Assembly (NCBI GenBank): GCA_029204225.1
Contig: CM055109.1
Span: forward strand, 37,732,991 to 37,796,990
Direction of reading: 5' to 3'
Length of the DNA: 64,000 bases
From: Diphasiastrum complanatum
Taxonomy: Eukaryota > Streptophyta > Lycopodiopsida > Lycopodiales > Lycopodiaceae
The position numbers and the translations under genes are program-made. Positions within the stretch are counted from its first letter, which is position 1; each line of letters opens with the position of its first letter. Under the pieces are notes generated by a model that was given only the letters and a program-made list of their open reading frames with translations, had not been told where the DNA came from and did not search any database. This document shows, piece by piece, positions 61,851-64,000 of this stretch.

Positions 61851-63220
61851 GATGAGGATGGTTTGGATGTGCAAGATGCAAATGATGATGCTTTTGTGAT
61901 GTCTTCATGTATGCTTGCTAATGATGGAGATCTAGATCCTTGGTGGATTGATAGTGGTGCAAGTTCACACATGACCTTTCACAAAGAGTACTTCACTTCT
62001 TTATTGGCATATGGAGATGACAAGAGGGTGATCTACACGGCCAATGATGGTGAGTGTGCAATCAAAGGGATTGGCACAATTCCTATTTCTCTCTCTACAA
62101 ATAGGAATGTTCATTTGGAGAATGTTTGTTTATTCCATCTATTACCAAGAATTTGCTTAGTGTGAGTCAAATGCTAAGTAAGGGCCTCAAGGTGGAGTCT
62201 GATGGAGATGCTTGTTTGATCAAAAGGAAGGATGTCTTGATTGGAAAAGGTAAAAGGCAAGGGAAGTTGTTCAAACTTGATGCTTGTGTTATTGCTAACC
62301 AAGTTGGATGTGTTGCAAGGGAGCAAATTTCTATTCAAGAGGTTTGGCACAAAAGGATGGGACACCTCAACTTCAAATCATTGGAGGTAATGGCAAGGAA
62401 GAAGGTTGTGATTGGTCTTCCAAGTTCCTTAAGTAATGACAAGCATGTTTGTGAGTCTTGTGCTTTGTCTAAGTCACATAGACTACCTTATACTAGATCT
62501 ATTTCTAGATCTACAAAGCCTTTTCAACTTGTACATTCGGATATTCATGGATTTACTACAATTAGCAATAGTGGAGCTAAGATGTATGTAACATTCATTG
62601 ATGATTTTAGTAGATTTTGTTGGATCTATCTACTAAAGAGCAAGGATGAAGTGTATGATGTCTTTGTCAAGTTCAAGAATGCAAGGGAGAACCAATTTTC
62701 CACAAAGATCAAGTGCTTGAGAGGTGACAATGGTGGTGAGTACATATCTAACAAGTTCAAGGCCTTTTGTGATGAGCATGGGATCAAGAGGGAGTATACA
62801 ACATCAAGGACCCCACAACAAAATGGAGTGGCTGAAAGGAAGAATAGAACTTTATGTGAAAGTGCTAAAGCTATGAGGTTAAGTGCTAATCTTGACAAAC
62901 CATTTTGGGATCAAGCTTTGTTGTGTGCCAATTTCTTGTGCAATAGGTGGCCGAGTGCTATTTGGGATGGAAGGACACCTTTTGAGATGCTATTCAAGAG
63001 GAGGCCGAGTGTCAACTTTCTAAGAACCTTTGGATGCGCATGCTATGTCAACATTACTCTTGATGATAGGACCAAGGAGGATCCATCTTCAAGAAGAGGT
63101 ATTTTTGTTGGATATAGTGAGGTGAGTAAAGCCTACAAGGTTTACATTCCTACTACTAACAAAGTGATTGTTGGTAGAGATGTCATTTTTGATGAGGGAA
63201 ACATTCCAAAGGTGTCTTAA
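61851..63220 (+). pseudogene. Copia D: protease and integrase
   Basis: WWIDSGASSHMTFHKEYF gives the protease active site; a frameshift near 62135 joins VHLENV to FIPSITKNLLSVSQML. Integrase then runs 364 codons without a break: VWHKRMGHLNFKSLEVM (pre-integrase), CESCALSKSHRLPY, HSDIHGF (first Asp), LRGDNGGEYISNKF (second Asp), TPQQNGVAERKNRTL (Glu), TPFEMLFKRRPSVNF, RGIFVGYS, stop at 63218-63220. Only the frameshift and the stop separate it from a complete polyprotein, so this is the youngest-looking coding region in the window. Confidence 0.93.
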
Positions 63221-64000
63221 AGCATGATTGATGGTAAAGTAGATGGATCTAACATTCTTGATGTTGATGAGAAGGATCCTACTTTGGATGGTGGTGATGA
63301 TGGACCTTCATCAAGTCAAAAGCCAAGGATAACATCAAGAGAAAGACAAGTACCTTCAAGGCTCACATATGATCAAAAGGATAAGCAAGTAGTTTCTGAA
63401 AATTATGTTGCTTTCCTAACCTCTTTGGATGAGCCTACAAGTGTAGATCAAGCAAGGAAAGAAGAGGAGTGGATCCGAGCAATGGATCTCGAGGATCAAG
63501 CTCTTATGAAGAATGGAACATGGAGATTGGTGGAGTTGCCTAAGGACAAGAAAGCTATTGGATGCAAATGGATCTTCAAGGTGAAGACAAACCAAGATGG
63601 ATCTATCAACAAGTACAAGGCAAGGTTAGTGGCAAAAGGATATGCTCAACAACAAGGAATTGACTATGATGAGACCTTTACACCCGTGGCAAAGATGGTA
63701 AGCATTTGAGTCATCATTTCACTTGTTACACTTTATGGATGGGATCTATGGCATTTAAAATGCATTCTTGAATGGTGATCTTGAGGAGGAAGTATACATG
63801 GAGCAACCCGAGGGCTACACTTCATCAACAAAGCCAAATCATGTGTGTCTTTTACAAAAGAGTTTGTATGGCCAAAGCACCAAGGAGTTGGTATGCTAAG
63901 CTTAACACTTTTTTACTCTCTCAAGGCTTTGTTATGAGTGAGTATGATCATTCACTTTATTATAGGTTTGTTGGAAATGATGTTACCATCTTGCTAATCT
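63221..64000 (+). pseudogene. Copia D: reverse transcriptase, 5' part (runs off window)
   Basis: Linker (SSSQKPRITSRERQVPSR), then RT: EEEWIRAMDLEDQALMKN, GTWRLVELPKDKKAIGCKW, INKYKARLVAKGYAQQQG, DYDETFTPVAKM. Stop near 63707 followed by shifted frames with [44 protein letters not shown] and DHSLYYRF up to the window edge. The YVDD motif should follow beyond 64000. Confidence 0.9.

Overview
The window is nuclear DNA from a large, repeat-rich genome of a land plant. The evidence is Ty1/copia and Ty3/gypsy retrotransposons with plant-type tRNA-Met primer sites, a CACTA (En/Spm, TNP2-type) DNA transposon, a LINE remnant, long (GA)n/(CT)n microsatellites, an intron-containing CASP-like (CASPL) gene and a CLAVATA1/BAM-like LRR receptor-kinase pseudogene. 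A fern or another large-genome lineage would fit, but the species cannot be told from the sequence alone. No bacterial-type operons, CRISPR arrays or rRNA genes were seen.

Layout. 1-2.3 kb: LINE 3' end with a (CT)n tail, then a broken Ty3 integrase. 2.3-11 kb: low-coding sequence with a possible degraded multi-exon host gene on the minus strand (4.2-7.7 kb), a dispersed GC-rich repeat, a foldback element and hairpins. 11-21 kb: a degenerate plus-strand Ty3 element (called E1 here) split by a minus-strand Ty3 fragment whose leader holds a 25-bp minisatellite. 21-26 kb: the 3' half of a related minus-strand Ty3 element (E2). E1 and E2 carry the same uncharacterised accessory reading frame downstream of integrase. 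26-31 kb: two minus-strand copia elements (A and C). 31-36 kb: the gene island, with the intact CASPL gene (32761-33589, minus) and the LRR pseudogene. 37-41 kb: microsatellite expansions and a very AT-rich block. 41-42 kb: an unidentified coding-like frame with one internal stop. 42-50 kb: a copia RT fragment (E), a tandem pair of tRNA-like modules joined to retrotransposon-type primer sites, and a copia element (F) with both LTRs but no reverse transcriptase. 50-51 kb: a Ty3 deletion derivative (G). 51-59.6 kb: a decayed CACTA element with a transposase relic (minus), a second divergent gene (plus), an inserted copia LTR (H) and a recognisable right terminus. 59.9-64 kb: the 5' part of copia element D, the best-preserved element, running off the window.

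Almost all coding sequence here is selfish DNA in various states of decay. Only CASPL looks like an intact host gene. Four retroelements (E1, C, F, G) have independently lost most or all of the reverse transcriptase core while keeping gag and/or integrase or LTRs. The most unusual items are the conserved Ty3 accessory ORF and the tRNA-like/PBS tandem element.
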